The translations under genes were made by a program, and so were the position numbers. From positions 82,030 to 146,029 of the forward strand of contig JAMYHL010000088.1 of NCBI GenBank assembly GCA_025531455.1: a DNA stretch of 64,000 bases. Reading direction: 5' to 3'. The notes beneath the pieces are model-generated. The model was given only the letters and a program-made list of their open reading frames with translations, did not search any database and had not been told where the DNA came from. Shown here piece by piece: positions 34,492 through 45,492 of the stretch; the stretch's first letter is position 1, and the number at the start of each line of letters is the position of its first letter. Origin of the DNA: Apiotrichum sp. Y4204. Taxonomy: Eukaryota > Basidiomycota > Tremellomycetes > Trichosporonales > Trichosporonaceae.

Positions 34492-35807
34492 ATGGACGAC
34501 CTCTCCACCGGGTCAGAGAGCGACTACTCGACCTCGTAAGTTGCGCTGCGTGCCTTGCATCCGTGTGTTCGTTACTCTTTGCTCACACAACCACAGGTGG
34601 ATTGCTTGGTTCCTCTCGACCAAGGGCAATGTGAGTCCTTTGCAGCGGATAGGAATGTGTGGAGAAGGAGCGGCAATCGCTATTGCCTATGCTTTGCGCG
34701 CCTTGCTGGCGCACGACTCACGACTCGTCCTCACACCATCACCGCATCCCTCGCATCATTGTCTAACGCAAAACAGGAGTACTTCGCCGAGGTTGACGAG
34801 GACTACATCCTCGACCGCTTCAACCTCACAGGCCTGAACGGCGAGGTGGTCCAGGAGTACCAGCACGCGCTCGACCTCATCACCGACTCGCTGGGTGTGT
34901 ATTGATTCATTCCGACTCTTGGCGTGTGTCTTCCTCGCCGATCGCGCTCTGGTTCTTGTCCGCTACCATTTGCTCAGAAAAGCAGATTTTGGACTCTTGA
35001 GACGCGCTGGGCTGCCTTTCCTCCCATGTTTGATGGCGTGTGCTTCTGGGGTCAAGGAGCACGTCGAGATTGCTGCAACGCATGTCTCGTGCAGGTCGCC
35101 AATGCGGGCTCGCACTGTGTAACCCACGCCCAGCGCATGCCTTCCCTTCCCCGCGCCCTTCCCGCCAGCTCCCACTGACACACACACAGATGACACAAAC
35201 CTCGACGACGACACGCGCGACGCCATCGAGATGTCCGCGCGGTTCCTCTACGGTCTCATCCACGCGCGCTACATTGTGACCTCGCGCGGCCTGCAGAAGA
35301 TGGTGAGTTTTCCCTAAACATCGAAACTCACACCAGCTCGACAAGTACCGCAAGGCAGACTTTGGGCGCTGTCCGCGTGTGTTGTGCTACTCGCAGCCGC
35401 TGCTGCCCGTGGGCCTGACGGATATCCCGTACCAGAAGGCCGTCAAGCTCTACTGCCCGCGGTGCGAGGACATTTACTCGCCCAAGAGCAACCGCCACGG
35501 CACGATTGACGGCGCGTACTTTGGCACCACCTTCCCCCACATGCTCTTCATGGTGTACCCGCAGATGCTCCCGTCCAAGGGGCAGCCGACTGGCGAGCGC
35601 GAGTCGCGTCGCGAGCCGGCAGGTATTGGAGCGGTGTCGACGGCGGCGGCGGCGCTCAAGGCCGAGCGGTACGAGCCCAAGATCTTTGGTTTCCGCGTGC
35701 ACGAGGAGGCACGTCTGAGCCGCTGGCGCCAAGCCCGCCGCGACCAGCAGATTGCACGCCTCGAGGCACTCGAGAACACGAATGCAGCCTCCACCTCCAA
35801 GAACTAG
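34492..35807 (+). CDS. CKB1: Casein kinase II regulatory (beta) subunit
   Basis: Dimeric regulatory subunit of CK2; controls holoenzyme assembly and substrate choice. Model: join(34492..34535, 34597..34630, 34777..34894, 35190..35302, 35337..35807), 259 aa; introns of 61, 146, 295 and 34 nt. Core sequence follows human CK2 beta closely: [52 protein letters not shown], then the zinc site with Cys115, Cys120, Cys143 and Cys146 ([20 protein letters not shown] and [10 protein letters not shown]). [18 protein letters not shown] completes the dimer interface. An insertion with Ala/Glu-rich sequence precedes PKIFGFRVH, and the tail is a charged helix. CKB1 versus CKB2 cannot be decided, since many basidiomycetes have few beta genes. 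The third intron, 295 nt, is unusually long here. Confidence 0.95.
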
Positions 35808-35996
35808 GTCTAGTTTCGGCGCACCCATCACACGCCGCTTGTAATATAGATACATGCCACTATGCCACTCTACGAATCCGATCCTATGCGTGCGGGATGT
35901 GGGGGAGGTTGAGGGTGGAGTGGGTCGTTGATAGTTCACAATTTCGGGGTTGGCAATGAGAATGAGGAGCAAAAGATGGCCATGGAGTGTACAGGT

Positions 35997-38617
35997 CTAC
36001 GAGCGTTCGTCGAAGGTGTCGGGTAGGGAGGAGAAGACGTCGTTGTCTTCATCTTCGTCTTCGCCCTCCTCGACAACACTGTCGTTGAAGGTGTCATTCG
36101 AGGTCGGGTCCGCTTCCCGCTGCATGAACGCAGGGATGTCCTCGTCGCCGTCACTCTCTGAGTCGGAGGCGCCAAACCAGCGTGCGATGGAGAGACGTGA
36201 GGACGTGCGAGGCATGCGAAGAGAGCTAAAGGCAGACATAGAGGAGGAACGCATGTTGCGGAACGTGTCACCGATAGAGCTGGAGCCGCGCGTGGGAGAC
36301 GGCCGCGGGGACGAGAGAGGGGGAATGTCGAGGTGGATATCGCTGGTAGCGTCCCGCGACCCACCATTGGCACCGTTGCCGCTCCCGCCGTTGGCAGCTC
36401 GCACATCAACGCGGTCAGGGCGGCGCAGGCCCTTGCGCCGACGCATGGCGACCTCGAGGCTGATATCCCGCTTCTGGCGCGTGCGCAGCGCAATGGCCGA
36501 GTCGGCGTCACTCTCTATCGGGACAGCAGAAGTAATCGGCAGAGGCTCGGTACGGTCGTTTGTCGGGCGGTCTCGCGCAGTAGCCAGACGGCACTCTACG
36601 CGCCCACGGTAGATTGCACGTTCGATGAGCATGCGGTTGTGGACCATGCGCATCGCGGGCCAGGTGACGCGCTGTCCAACGTCGATCATACGCGCGAGCT
36701 GCGTGCGGTCGGGGTCATCCAGGAGGTGGAACCAATCGCGGACGACGCTGCGAGGTGTGAGAGTGATCACACCGGCGAAGCGCTGTAAGAATACATTAGA
36801 CCAGTCGCTCTGAAGCATCTGGGGCATGAGGTCCAGATCGCGGATGAGGCGGAAGTGCTTTGACAGGTCGAGCTTGAGCCACTGCTCGAATACTGAAAGA
36901 ATGAAACCACCACGCCAGCCCTTGCCCTTCCGGTGGGCCACGGGACGGCCAACTGAGCCACGCGATGCGAAGAAGAAGAGATGGATGTGGGGGTTGGTCT
37001 GGGAAACGATGGGAAAGTTGCAGTTGAACTGGGTGTGCAGGGATCCGAGGGGAATATCCTCGCGAAGGGAGCCGTCCTTGAAACGTGATCCACCGAGGTT
37101 GTGGGGCTTGAGAGTCCCATCACGGTTCTTGGACATGAGAACCACAGGGTTGAGGATACCGGGAACGGCGGCTGACGCAATAATGGCCGACCAGATGACA
37201 CAGTTTGGGGCCGTGAGGTGGTTGAGCAGAATTGTCGGCGAGTGGCGGTCAGAAGGCACGACAGAAATGTTCAGAGCGCGTCCGGTGAGGTCGTATGCTT
37301 CCTTAAAGGTGAGCGAGCCGCGGGTCAAGAACATGGCCTTGCGTGCCCACTCGAGTGCCGAGAAACGTGCGCCGGTCTCCCACCAGCGCTGGATCCACAC
37401 GATAAGCGGATCCTCGCATGCAGTGATCTTGTCAGCAAGCTCGGGACGGATCAGCTGCTTGAGCTCGGCGTTCGTGTGGGTGCACACGAGCGCAGCAATC
37501 AGACCGCCAGCGGATGTTCCGGAGACGACGCGCGGGAGAAGGTCGCCGTCGAGCAGCGCCCTCACGACTCCAAAGTGGTAATACCCGAATGAGGCGCCGC
37601 CAGAGAGACACAGGGCGCTGGAACCGTAGTTGCGGTTAAGGTTGCGGAAAAAGATGCGCTTCTCTTCCAGAGTGACGTCGGTTGCTGTGCGGACATGTTC
37701 GAGGCTGGCCACAACCTCCTTAATGTTGAGTTCGACAATGGTCTTCGTTCCGTAGAATGTCTCCGAGTACATTTTGGAGCTCTCGGTGCCGGCAAAGTTG
37801 GGGCGTATGCGCACGGAGAGAGCCTCCATCAGCCCGCGCGTGTCGTTGGCGGCACGCAGGCGGACTAGTGTATTGCGCACACGGCGGACAAGCTGGGCAT
37901 CGTAGTATGATCCGCTAGGGTTCTCCTTCCACTCGTCAAACCCGAGGTACGCGTCCATCTCCTTGGCGGCGGACACCCACTCGGAATAAGTCTTTGCGGC
38001 CCGCATCTTGCGCCGGAGGACACGTTTGTGTCCGCGCCATGCCACCAGCCATTCAAACCCGTTGACGCACTGGCGGACAAATACGTAGAAGCCGAACTCC
38101 ACAGCGACAATGATGAAGAAGAATCCCTGCGGTTAGGGGATAAACAGCATGCACCCACCAGAAGAGGCCACCGGATAAGGTGATATGTCAATCCGAGGGA
38201 CTCCTGTCCTGCACGGCGTCTGCGGTCAGTTGGGCCGTTGCTCAAACGGCGACTCACTTCCTGACGCGGGTGTGGATGGGCTGCGATGGTCAGTACGTTT
38301 GGTCATCATTGCCGGATAGGCAGCACGTACCGCAAAGTCCGATGTCGCCGCCATGGCCTTGGGAGAATCCCACTCTGGCGAGGTGTATTCCGAGGCATCC
38401 TGGGGCTTGAGGGTTGGGGAGCGGGGCGAGAGAGGCCCAAGATCGTGGTCGATGATCGTCTGATCGCTCAGCTCGAGCGCGTGTGCAAAGGCTGCGAGGT
38501 GTCTGGTGTCAGCGGGGCAACAGTGAGTCCGTACTGTTCGTTAACCAAGTCTTCGGACCAGAGTTTGGGGTCCACGCCGGGCGGAATGTCGCCTATTGGC
38601 GTCTCTGTGGTGGGCAT
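35997..38617 (-). CDS. Patatin-domain triacylglycerol lipase, Tgl4/Tgl5 (SDP1) type
   Basis: Lipid-droplet lipase that mobilises stored triacylglycerol. Model: complement(join(35997..38126, 38159..38219, 38258..38280, 38341..38502 extended to 38331..38502, 38535..38617)); the working exons are 38535..38617, 38331..38502, 38258..38280, 38159..38219 and 35997..38126, 822 aa, introns of 32, 50, 38 and 32 nt. A membrane-associated segment (FFFIIVAVEFGFYVFV) near residue 115 precedes a DUF3336-like region. The patatin core has the oxyanion loop LSGGASFGYYHFGVVRALLD, nucleophile Ser318 in VVSGTSAGGLIAALV, and Asp464 in FKDGSLREDIP, so the Ser-Asp dyad is complete. The C-terminal ~200 residues are polar, Ser/Arg-rich and end in an acidic tail, likely regulatory. 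Tgl4 versus Tgl5/Tgl3 is not resolved. Convergent with CK2 beta (189 nt between stops). Confidence 0.9.
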
Positions 38618-39102
38618 TTCGAGCAAAGTGTGGAGGTGTGTGGTGAGGTGAGGAAAAGACGGGGCGTCCCCGCTGGCGTGAGTGATCGATGTGGTGAGGA
38701 ATAGAGAGACTGAGAAAGAGAATGTGAGCGAGAGAGAAAGAGATGTGAGAGACAGATGACCAGGGATGGTCGCGACAAGTGATTGAGATGACGGAGCAGC
38801 CAAACGCCACTGGCCCCTGGCTGGCACCACAGTCCCCTTTCTTTGGCTGAGATCCTCTGCCCGCAGTATCTCCATGACGGCATCATCGCCCCAGGTACTG
38901 CAGTGCCTCCCTTCGAGGCCCTCGATATTCCAGTGGCTCGGACACGTTCCGTATCTCTCTGATATCTCTCTCTCTCTCTCTGTGCATCATCTTTATTGTT
39001 TCCACCCTTTCCACGCATCATCCCCACACGTTCAACCCGTCTCCCCAGCTCCCCAGGCAACGCGTCCCACCAACCACATCCTCATATCCTCACCCACAAA
39101 CT
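38618..39102. promoter_or_regulatory. Divergent promoter region lipase / VPS37
   Basis: This 485-base stretch contains a CT microsatellite (about 38960-38980) and long pyrimidine-rich flanks on both strands near each start. No gene seen. Confidence 0.5.
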
Positions 39103-40024
39103 ATGGCCACTCCGCTGCTGCAGCGGTTCCCCTCGCTCGCATCCTATCCGCCCGACTTTCTCAAGGACCTGCTGAGTTCCCCAGAGCTCACAGAAGCCTT
39201 CCTCTTCCAGCTCCCGGAGGTGCAGCAGCTAGCCACGGAGGTGGAACAGCTTGGCCGCGAGAATGAAGAGCTGGCAAGTACGTCACATCCCCCGCAGCGA
39301 TCGACCTCGACGCCGACCGCAGTCATTCCTCACCACACCACCCCCCGATCACACGACTGACCATGCAGAAAAGAACCTTGCGCTCCGCGACGAGCTGTTT
39401 GCGCTCCGCGACGCTACTGCACAGTCGTACACGCACGCCGAGGAGCTGAAGCGCCGCTGGGCCGATATCGACAAGGCTCAGGCAAATCTCTACCAGGTGT
39501 GTATTGTCTTCCCTCTGTCGGTGGACCACAGGCCTGAGCGAGCTGGCCGCCAACGGCAACTCAGTGCACAAGAGCTGTTCAGAACACGCCGGAGGAAGGG
39601 AGTTAGGCTGGCAATCGGCAGAGGTAGAATACCGGATCTCTCGCTAATCACCCCAGCGCCAGCGCCCATCGTTCCTGCATATGCGGCTGCGACACTCGCT
39701 CACCGCGCAAGACGACGCGAGCGAGAAGCTTGCAACTGCATTCATTGAGAACGGAGGCAGCGCCGCGGGTTCGCGCGTCGACTCGCCAGCGCCAGGCACC
39801 GAGGGCGAGCGGGTGAGTGGAGGTGGTCACGAGCGTCCGAGCTCAGCACGAGGTGGCGAGCTCGGGTTGCTCACTATCTGTCTTCAACACTTCTAACACT
39901 GCAGGGACGCGATCACGCGCTCGACGACTTTATCAACGAGTTCAAGGCGGCGCGCAAGACGTACCACAAACGCGCGCTGTGGGCCGACCGCTGGTCGCGC
40001 GGCGAAGTTGCATGGCGTGACTAG
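39103..40024 (+). CDS. VPS37: ESCRT-I subunit Vps37 (Mod(r) domain)
   Basis: Subunit of ESCRT-I, which sorts ubiquitinated cargo into multivesicular bodies together with Vps23 and Vps28. Model: join(39103..39277, 39369..39496, 39657..39812, 39905..40024), 192 aa; introns of 91, 160 and 92 nt. The N-terminal half has FPSLASYPPDFLKDLLSSPE and FLFQLPEVQQLATEVEQL, then a coiled-coil (KKNLALRDELFALRD). The Mod(r) signature is RQRPSFLHMRLRHSLTAQDD followed by ASEKLATAFIE. The final helix is DDFINEFKAARKTYHKRALW and ADRWSRGEVAW, the standard Vps37 end. It sits near FIG4, VPS33 and the arrestin, which share the endosomal pathway, though no co-regulation is implied. Confidence 0.92.
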
Positions 40025-40946
40025 ACAAGAGCGCTGCAGACAAGATCATGTACAAGTTGTAATGCTACGGCCGCGCGGCCTCTTAATGACCGGTGAGGGG
40101 TCGTGTTGTTCGTCATGGTGACAGGTATCGAGCTGCCAGGGGTGCAGCTGTTTGACACAAGTCTGGACGAGTCGCGCTTACCCACCCCTTTCTACCGCTC
40201 CAGACACCAAAGGTCTCATACGTGAACACACACACAACGAGACATCCACACATGACGTCCAAAGACATCCACACACAACGTACAAACACATCCACACACG
40301 ACGTACAGACCGTACAGACACATATACACGCCGCCTTGCCTCACTGCCCGTGCTTAACCGCCATGACTCCCAACGGCTCAAAGCTCACCCCCTCGTCTTT
40401 GTTCTCATTCCATCCATCTATCAATCTATCACATTTCTCAATCTATTCATTTCTTCCTCTCATCCACTCACCCACAATCACGCCACTCATCCATCCACCC
40501 ATGCTTTCAGCCAGTGCCACCGCTTTTGGTTGCGCATCAACGGTGCACAATCCGTCATGCCGAGTGGTTTCTATGCCCGGGCATAGCTCCGATCTCCGAC
40601 AGGTCTCGGCGGTGTCGCCACCGCTGCATGCCGCGCCGCTGCGCCGCAGGCTGTGCAGTGTGGACTGACTGCGACGGATCTCCAATCTCCGCTCCCTACA
40701 TAGCAGGGCGCTGACGTAACTGTCACGTGCGAATGTTCGCCGACGGGCGAGATTGTTCGGTGGGCCGGGGGCCGTAATAGGAGAAACACACACAAGGTCA
40801 TGTCCGGCCTTTGTCCTGGCCGTCCTGATTCCCAGCCGTGCACCTGGACCAAATGAACCCATCAGACCCAACATAATCAACCCACTTGGCATCCGCTCCA
40901 TCTCTCCATCACCCATTTCACCTTGCCACCCACACCAGTTTCCACA
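40025..40946. other. Intergenic with ACATCCACAC-rich imperfect repeats
   Basis: No gene seen. Positions ~40240-40320 hold three or four imperfect copies of a 19-20 base unit containing ACATCCACACA and ACGTAC. The final 100 bases are CA/CT-rich and should be the promoter and leader of the WW-domain gene. Confidence 0.5.
40240..40320. repeat. Imperfect short tandem repeat (ACATCCACACAnGACGTAC-like)
   Basis: Units at about 40241, 40264, 40287 and onward share ACATCCACACA followed by GACGT or ACGTAC. Unit lengths and sequences drift, so this is a degenerate minisatellite. It is too irregular, and lacks the spacers, to be a CRISPR array. Confidence 0.55.
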
Positions 40947-41628
40947 ATGGCCTCCAATCCCGACTCACGACCCCTTCCCGACGGCTGGATCACCCAGTTC
41001 AACGAGGGCTACAAGACATGGTTCTACGTGAACACCAAGGCACCAGGCGGACCCAAGTCGCAGTGGACCCACCCCGCGGATGACGAGCCCCAGTCGTCGC
41101 AGCAGCAGTTTGCCGCCCCCTCCGGCCCCCCTCCCCCCGGTGGCGGTCCGTCGCACACATCGACGCCCGTCAGCAACCAGCCGGCGCAGAAGACACGCGG
41201 CGGCCTCTTCTCCAAGCTCACCGGCAAGAGCAGCAGCCACCAGCAGCAGCAATACCAGCAGTACCCCCAGCAGGGCTACCCTCAACAGGGCTACCCCCAG
41301 CAAGGCTACCCTCAGCAGGGCTATGGCGGCTACCCCCAGCAGCCAATGTACGGCGGATACCAGCAGCAGCCGATGATGATGCAGGGCCGCCCGCAGCGCC
41401 AGGGCATGGGCGCCGGTACCGGCGCCATGCTTGGTATGGGCGGTGGTCTCCTCGGTGGTATGATGCTCGGTAACATGATGGCAGACGTGAGTCTAGACTA
41501 AAGACTAAAGACCTCCGCTCACACCTCAGGGCCAGCACGACGCGTACATGGACGGCTACATGGATGGACAGGACGGCGATATGGGCGGCGGGTTTGATGG
41601 GGGGGACTTTGGAGGCGGTGATTTCTAG
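40947..41628 (+). CDS. WW-domain protein with PQQGY repeats (Wwm1-like)
   Basis: Small adaptor protein. Model: join(40947..41486, 41530..41628), 212 aa, one 43-nt intron. One WW domain lies at about residues 9-43: LPDGWITQFNEGYKTWFYVN with the second Trp in SQWTHP, so both signature Trp and the central aromatic residues are present. It is followed by a Pro/Ser linker, four PQQGY units in the YPQQGYPQQGY region, then a Met/Gly-rich hydrophobic segment (GAMLGMGGGLLGGMMLGNMM) and a Gly/Asp-rich acidic tail. Yeast Wwm1 has the same order and binds the metacaspase Mca1 and PPxY proteins; carrying that function over is an inference. The low-complexity part looks prone to phase separation. Confidence 0.8.
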
Positions 41629-43549
41629 ACGAAAGGTCACGTGACCTGCCCGTAAATGCTGTTTAACGGCGCTGGGAGGCAGCTAGAGACGATGAGGAAG
41701 GGTAGGAGGATGGTGAGGAAGAGGCGGAGGTCGATGAGGGGAGTATTGCGTCGTTTTGAGCCGAAGGAACGCATTTTTCGATTGGTTTTCTATCTTTACG
41801 TCTTCGTTTAGCTCCCTAATTATTCTTAGTCCTCGATGTTCATACATGCAAAGCCTGGACTTGAGCAGAAAGCAGCGGACGACGCGCTGACGGTGCACGA
41901 CATCGCAGGGAGGTGCTCGACATCGCGATGCGATGCAACGCGATCAAGCACTCGAGTACTCGAGTATCTCATCTCGCAACATGTATGTTTCTGCTGCGCA
42001 GTTTGTGCCCACTAGCCCAGCCTTGGCCGGTCTTGGGTCCCGTCTTGGCACCTGCGCTCGCCGTTCAGGTCGGTTCTCGGCGGCAAATGGTGTCATTGGT
42101 GGACATGACATGACATCGGTAGGTCGTTAAGGTTTTATGACGTCAGTAGATCTCAGTTTGGGGTGGAGCGCGTGTGTGTGGCGAGATTCCGCGATTCCGA
42201 GTAGATTCTGGGTGGGCGTGTTTGTGTGCTTCGCGTGTGGGGCGAGCTGATACCCAGCTATACCCAGATTAGGCCAGCTATACTCAGCGCACCTGCAATA
42301 ACTTGATGGTGCGAAATGTGAAGTTATGTATGTGGTTGGAGTGTACAAGGTGCAGATAGTGGCGAGACGGATGGTTACTGATAGGTGCACAGGTGATGAC
42401 ATCTGACCGGAGCTCTGGAGGTGATCATCTCGGGTGGCGGTAGGTGATGACCTATGGCCTATGAGGGGCAGGTGATCATCCGATCCCAGGTGATCACCCG
42501 ATGTGATCGATGTGATCCTCGAAGTGATCACCTCTTCTGTGGTAGAGTCACAAATCCACAAATCCCGCGCCACCTGGAATCGAACCGCCAGGCTAGAGCT
42601 CGCTCCTCCACCAACCCCACCGGAGCCCCGGGTCCATCCCGCTGCCTATCCCTTGCCCCTCCCTGATCTCCCCTCCTCCCATGCATGCCGTTATGCGCAT
42701 CTCCAAAAAGGCTGGAATGGCAAGAAGGTAGCGCGCTGCAGCACATTCCCCTCCCCCCTTCATTGTGGGTAACCATCGCCTGAGCGATCACAAGTCAAGA
42801 GTACCGATGCGTGTCCCAGATCGGTTCTGTAGACACTTTGCAGCTGGCGAGCCCCGTAAATCCATTTGGCTAGCACACCGGGTGATAGACTGGATCGGGG
42901 GCTGGCAAAGACGGGGTCTGCCGCGGCTAATTCTGTGGTATGGTGTGGGTGTCTTGGGGAACTCTAGGTGGTGTATGGGCTGAAGACAGAGGAGAGTCGT
43001 TTCCATAGCATGCTGTGTCCAGCTTGTCCAGATGGGCGACAGTTGGAGCTATCTCGAGACGTGGACGATCGTAAGCATAATCCTCAAACCTCCTCTCTGA
43101 CGGCAGCACACGGACATGCACTTTACGAGTGCACCCCACGCAGTCGGACGACATTGGCCAGCGTCGTGCCAGCAAGCAGTCGAGCATGTCACACAACCGC
43201 CGGAGGCGGCAGCGGTATCCTCCACAAAGCCATGCCGCCTGGGGTCGGTGGGCGGCTTCGCCGTGGCGGGCGTCGCGGGTAGTCAGAAGTTGCGGGACTC
43301 TCTTGCACACTCCGACGGGGACTGACACGCTCCGGTGATGTGGAGGTTACACCCAAGCAAACGTGACTTGCGCGCTCACAAAAGTCCCCGAGATCCAGTG
43401 CGACTTGGCTCAAGAACATCCACGTCCGCAGCGCCCAAGAACAGTATTAGCCGTCGAGACGTGACATCACAGACTTGCAGTAAACGGTGACTTGCATCAG
43501 GACCATTAACGTCAGCCACGTCGAGCTGACAGCGAGGCGTTCCCCCATC
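41629..43549. other. 1.9 kb intergenic stretch with a GGTGATCA-type motif cluster
   Basis: No gene seen. The stretch is distinguished by a dense cluster of GGTGATGA/GGTGATCA words at 42391-42535, described as its own entry. Open frames are short and without codon bias. Confidence 0.5.
42391..42535. repeat. Cluster of (A)GGTGATCA / GTGATC words
   Basis: Within about 145 bases the word GGTGAT or GTGATC occurs at 42392, 42420, 42442, 42471, 42489, 42503, 42511 and 42524. Most copies are on the + strand, spaced irregularly at 8-29 bases. TGATCA is palindromic, so several copies read on both strands. It may be an array of binding sites or a decayed minisatellite; irregular spacing slightly favours binding sites. 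Confidence 0.6.
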
Positions 43550-45183
43550 ATGCCGTTCTCAGACCTGAACAGCGACGTGCTGCGGCACATCGCCCTCTTC
43601 CTGCCGACAGGTTCCACAGACTGGCCTGTCTTCCTCAAGCCAGCCGCGTACCGCAGCCGGCGGGAGGCTAAGGATAAAGTTTCCACGGCCCCATCGTGGG
43701 ATGCAGAATGCCCGGTGGCGCACTGGCGACTCCACGATCTCCCGCATGACGCGTTTGCGGACTTGCGCAATTTTCGGCGCGTGTCGCGGTACATTCGGGC
43801 GAGCGTACCCTCACCCCCGCGGTCTCTCAACATTGAGCTGAAGGAGCTCGAGCGCCTCGTCGGGGCTGTAATTGCGTGCCCCGAAGCCTTCACAGATGTC
43901 AAGTGGGTATTCGGTCTATGTGAGCTGCGTCTGGTGAGGAGGTTCCCCCAACTGGGTGCTCTAGTTTTCTCCCTCCAGCTCTCACTGACCGCAGGCGCTT
44001 ACGAATTCGAGAGACCCCGACCGACGACCACGAGATTCCGCCCGACAACCACGAGACTCCCCCCGAGTCTCCATTAAAGGACGACGGAAGCGTTCCTGCA
44101 AAGCTCATCCCGGCTCTCTCCTTACTGCAGCTCCTCCCCCTTCTTCCGGCTCTCGAGGTTTTGGACATACACGCGAGATTCTGCGACACACCGTGTGGCC
44201 TAGACATCGAACATGTCTGCGCCGGCAGCGAAGCTCTCCGGGAGCGACTCCAGCTGTGGTACGATCTCCACAAGCCCAGAGCCCCCTACATCACCACCCC
44301 CCACTCACCCTTCCCCGCTGTCCACACCCTCAACGTTGCGACGATCTGGGGAATGTGGCATCAGGCCAAGCCGTTTATGCGCTTCCTCCCCATTGACCGC
44401 CTGCAGCTCACAACGGACAACAGCGCCATGATATCGATGTCCCCGTACTTCACCGAGTACAGAACATTTGCCCATCTCACCTCGCTCATCATCAAAATCA
44501 ACAATGCGAATCCACGCACCCCGATTGACATAATTGAAAGCCTGGAGAGCTGCGAGAACCTGCGAGAGCTTTTCGTGTCGCTGTATGATCGCAATGGGCA
44601 GATTACAGTTGTCAACCGATTCCCGCGTCAACCCCAGAATCCCGTCCGTAGCGGAGGCGAAGAGGAGTTTTTCCAAAGACTAGCCGAGCTAAACCTCCAC
44701 ACGCTGGATATGTGCTTGGCGGTCTCGACCCTTTCGGGGAACGACAACGAGGACAGGCCCCGTGATGAGGTCGATCTTTTGGAGAGCTGGGCGCTTAGCG
44801 AGGAGGACGACGATGACGACGGGGCCGCGGAGAAGGATGAAACCAGGGAGGACGAAGAGTCTGCCGACGGCGAACACTGGAACGCATATGCGGTGGACGC
44901 CATGCACGCCGCTACCAAACTCGCAGCCCTTGGTGTGCAACGCGGGTGGTGGTGGAAGCGCATGGGCGATGAAGACGACGATAACTTCCAAGGGTACGAG
45001 CGCGTTGCGTGGGCTGTTCGAAGCGATGAGGAGCCCTGGGATTCGGACGGAGATTACGCCTTTCCGATAGAAAGTATCGTGCTCGTTAGGGAGCCACAGT
45101 TGGTCGATCCAGTGGTGAAGTGGGAGGAGGAGGCGCAGTCTGTTGCGCCATTACGCCAATGGCGCACGCCATATATGGGGTAG
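43550..45183 (+). CDS. F-box-like hypothetical protein
   Basis: I do not recognise a named family. Model: join(43550..43902, 43995..45183), 513 aa, one 92-nt intron with a good branch point (CTCACTGAC) and phase-2 junction. The N-terminus MPFSDLNSDVLRHIALFLP, followed at some distance by FADLRNFRRVSRYIR, resembles a degenerate F-box. The rest has leucine-rich stretches (LLQLLPLLPALEVLDIHARF, HLTSLIIKINNA, ENLRELFVSLYD) spaced like irregular LRRs. A strongly acidic loop (EEDDDDDGAAEKDETRED) follows. This layout suits the many lineage-specific F-box/LRR proteins of tremellomycetes, which act as SCF substrate receptors; that role is inference. The start could also be the in-frame codon upstream at 43487. 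Confidence 0.55.
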
Positions 45184-45492
45184 TGGGTAGTCCGTGACTT
45201 CCATAGCTACTCAATCGTATAGCCGCTCTGCAGAAGAACCCATTGGTTCCTCACGGTTAATTCCTTGTTGACTGTCTGAAACTATTGTGAGTACGCGTCA
45301 TCCAAGTCGGTATTGATTTGGATCAGTTGTTGTTGTCCTGCCCGTCTCGCAACGCGGCTGCTTCTCGAACTGTTTGTGCTGGTACACTGATCCGATATAA
45401 ACATTATTACATGCACCTAAGGCGACTAGCTGCGCGACTAAATCTCCTACATGCTACATGCCTACTGCTTCTCCTTCTGCTTCTGCTTATAC
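45184..45492. other. Short intergenic stretch
   Basis: Between the F-box-like gene and the rearranged zinc-finger locus. Relatively AT-rich; no gene seen. Confidence 0.4.

Noticed and set aside
40240..40320. Possible CRISPR-like repeat array
   Set aside because: Units are contiguous, imperfect and vary in length, with no unique spacers. The genome is eukaryotic.
42545..42610. tRNA-like minus-strand sequence containing GGTTCGATTCC
   Set aside because: The T-loop word is present, but the T stem (GGCGG against CCAGG) pairs at only two positions. The 3' part GTGGCGC has no matching acceptor strand upstream. No anticodon arm can be drawn.
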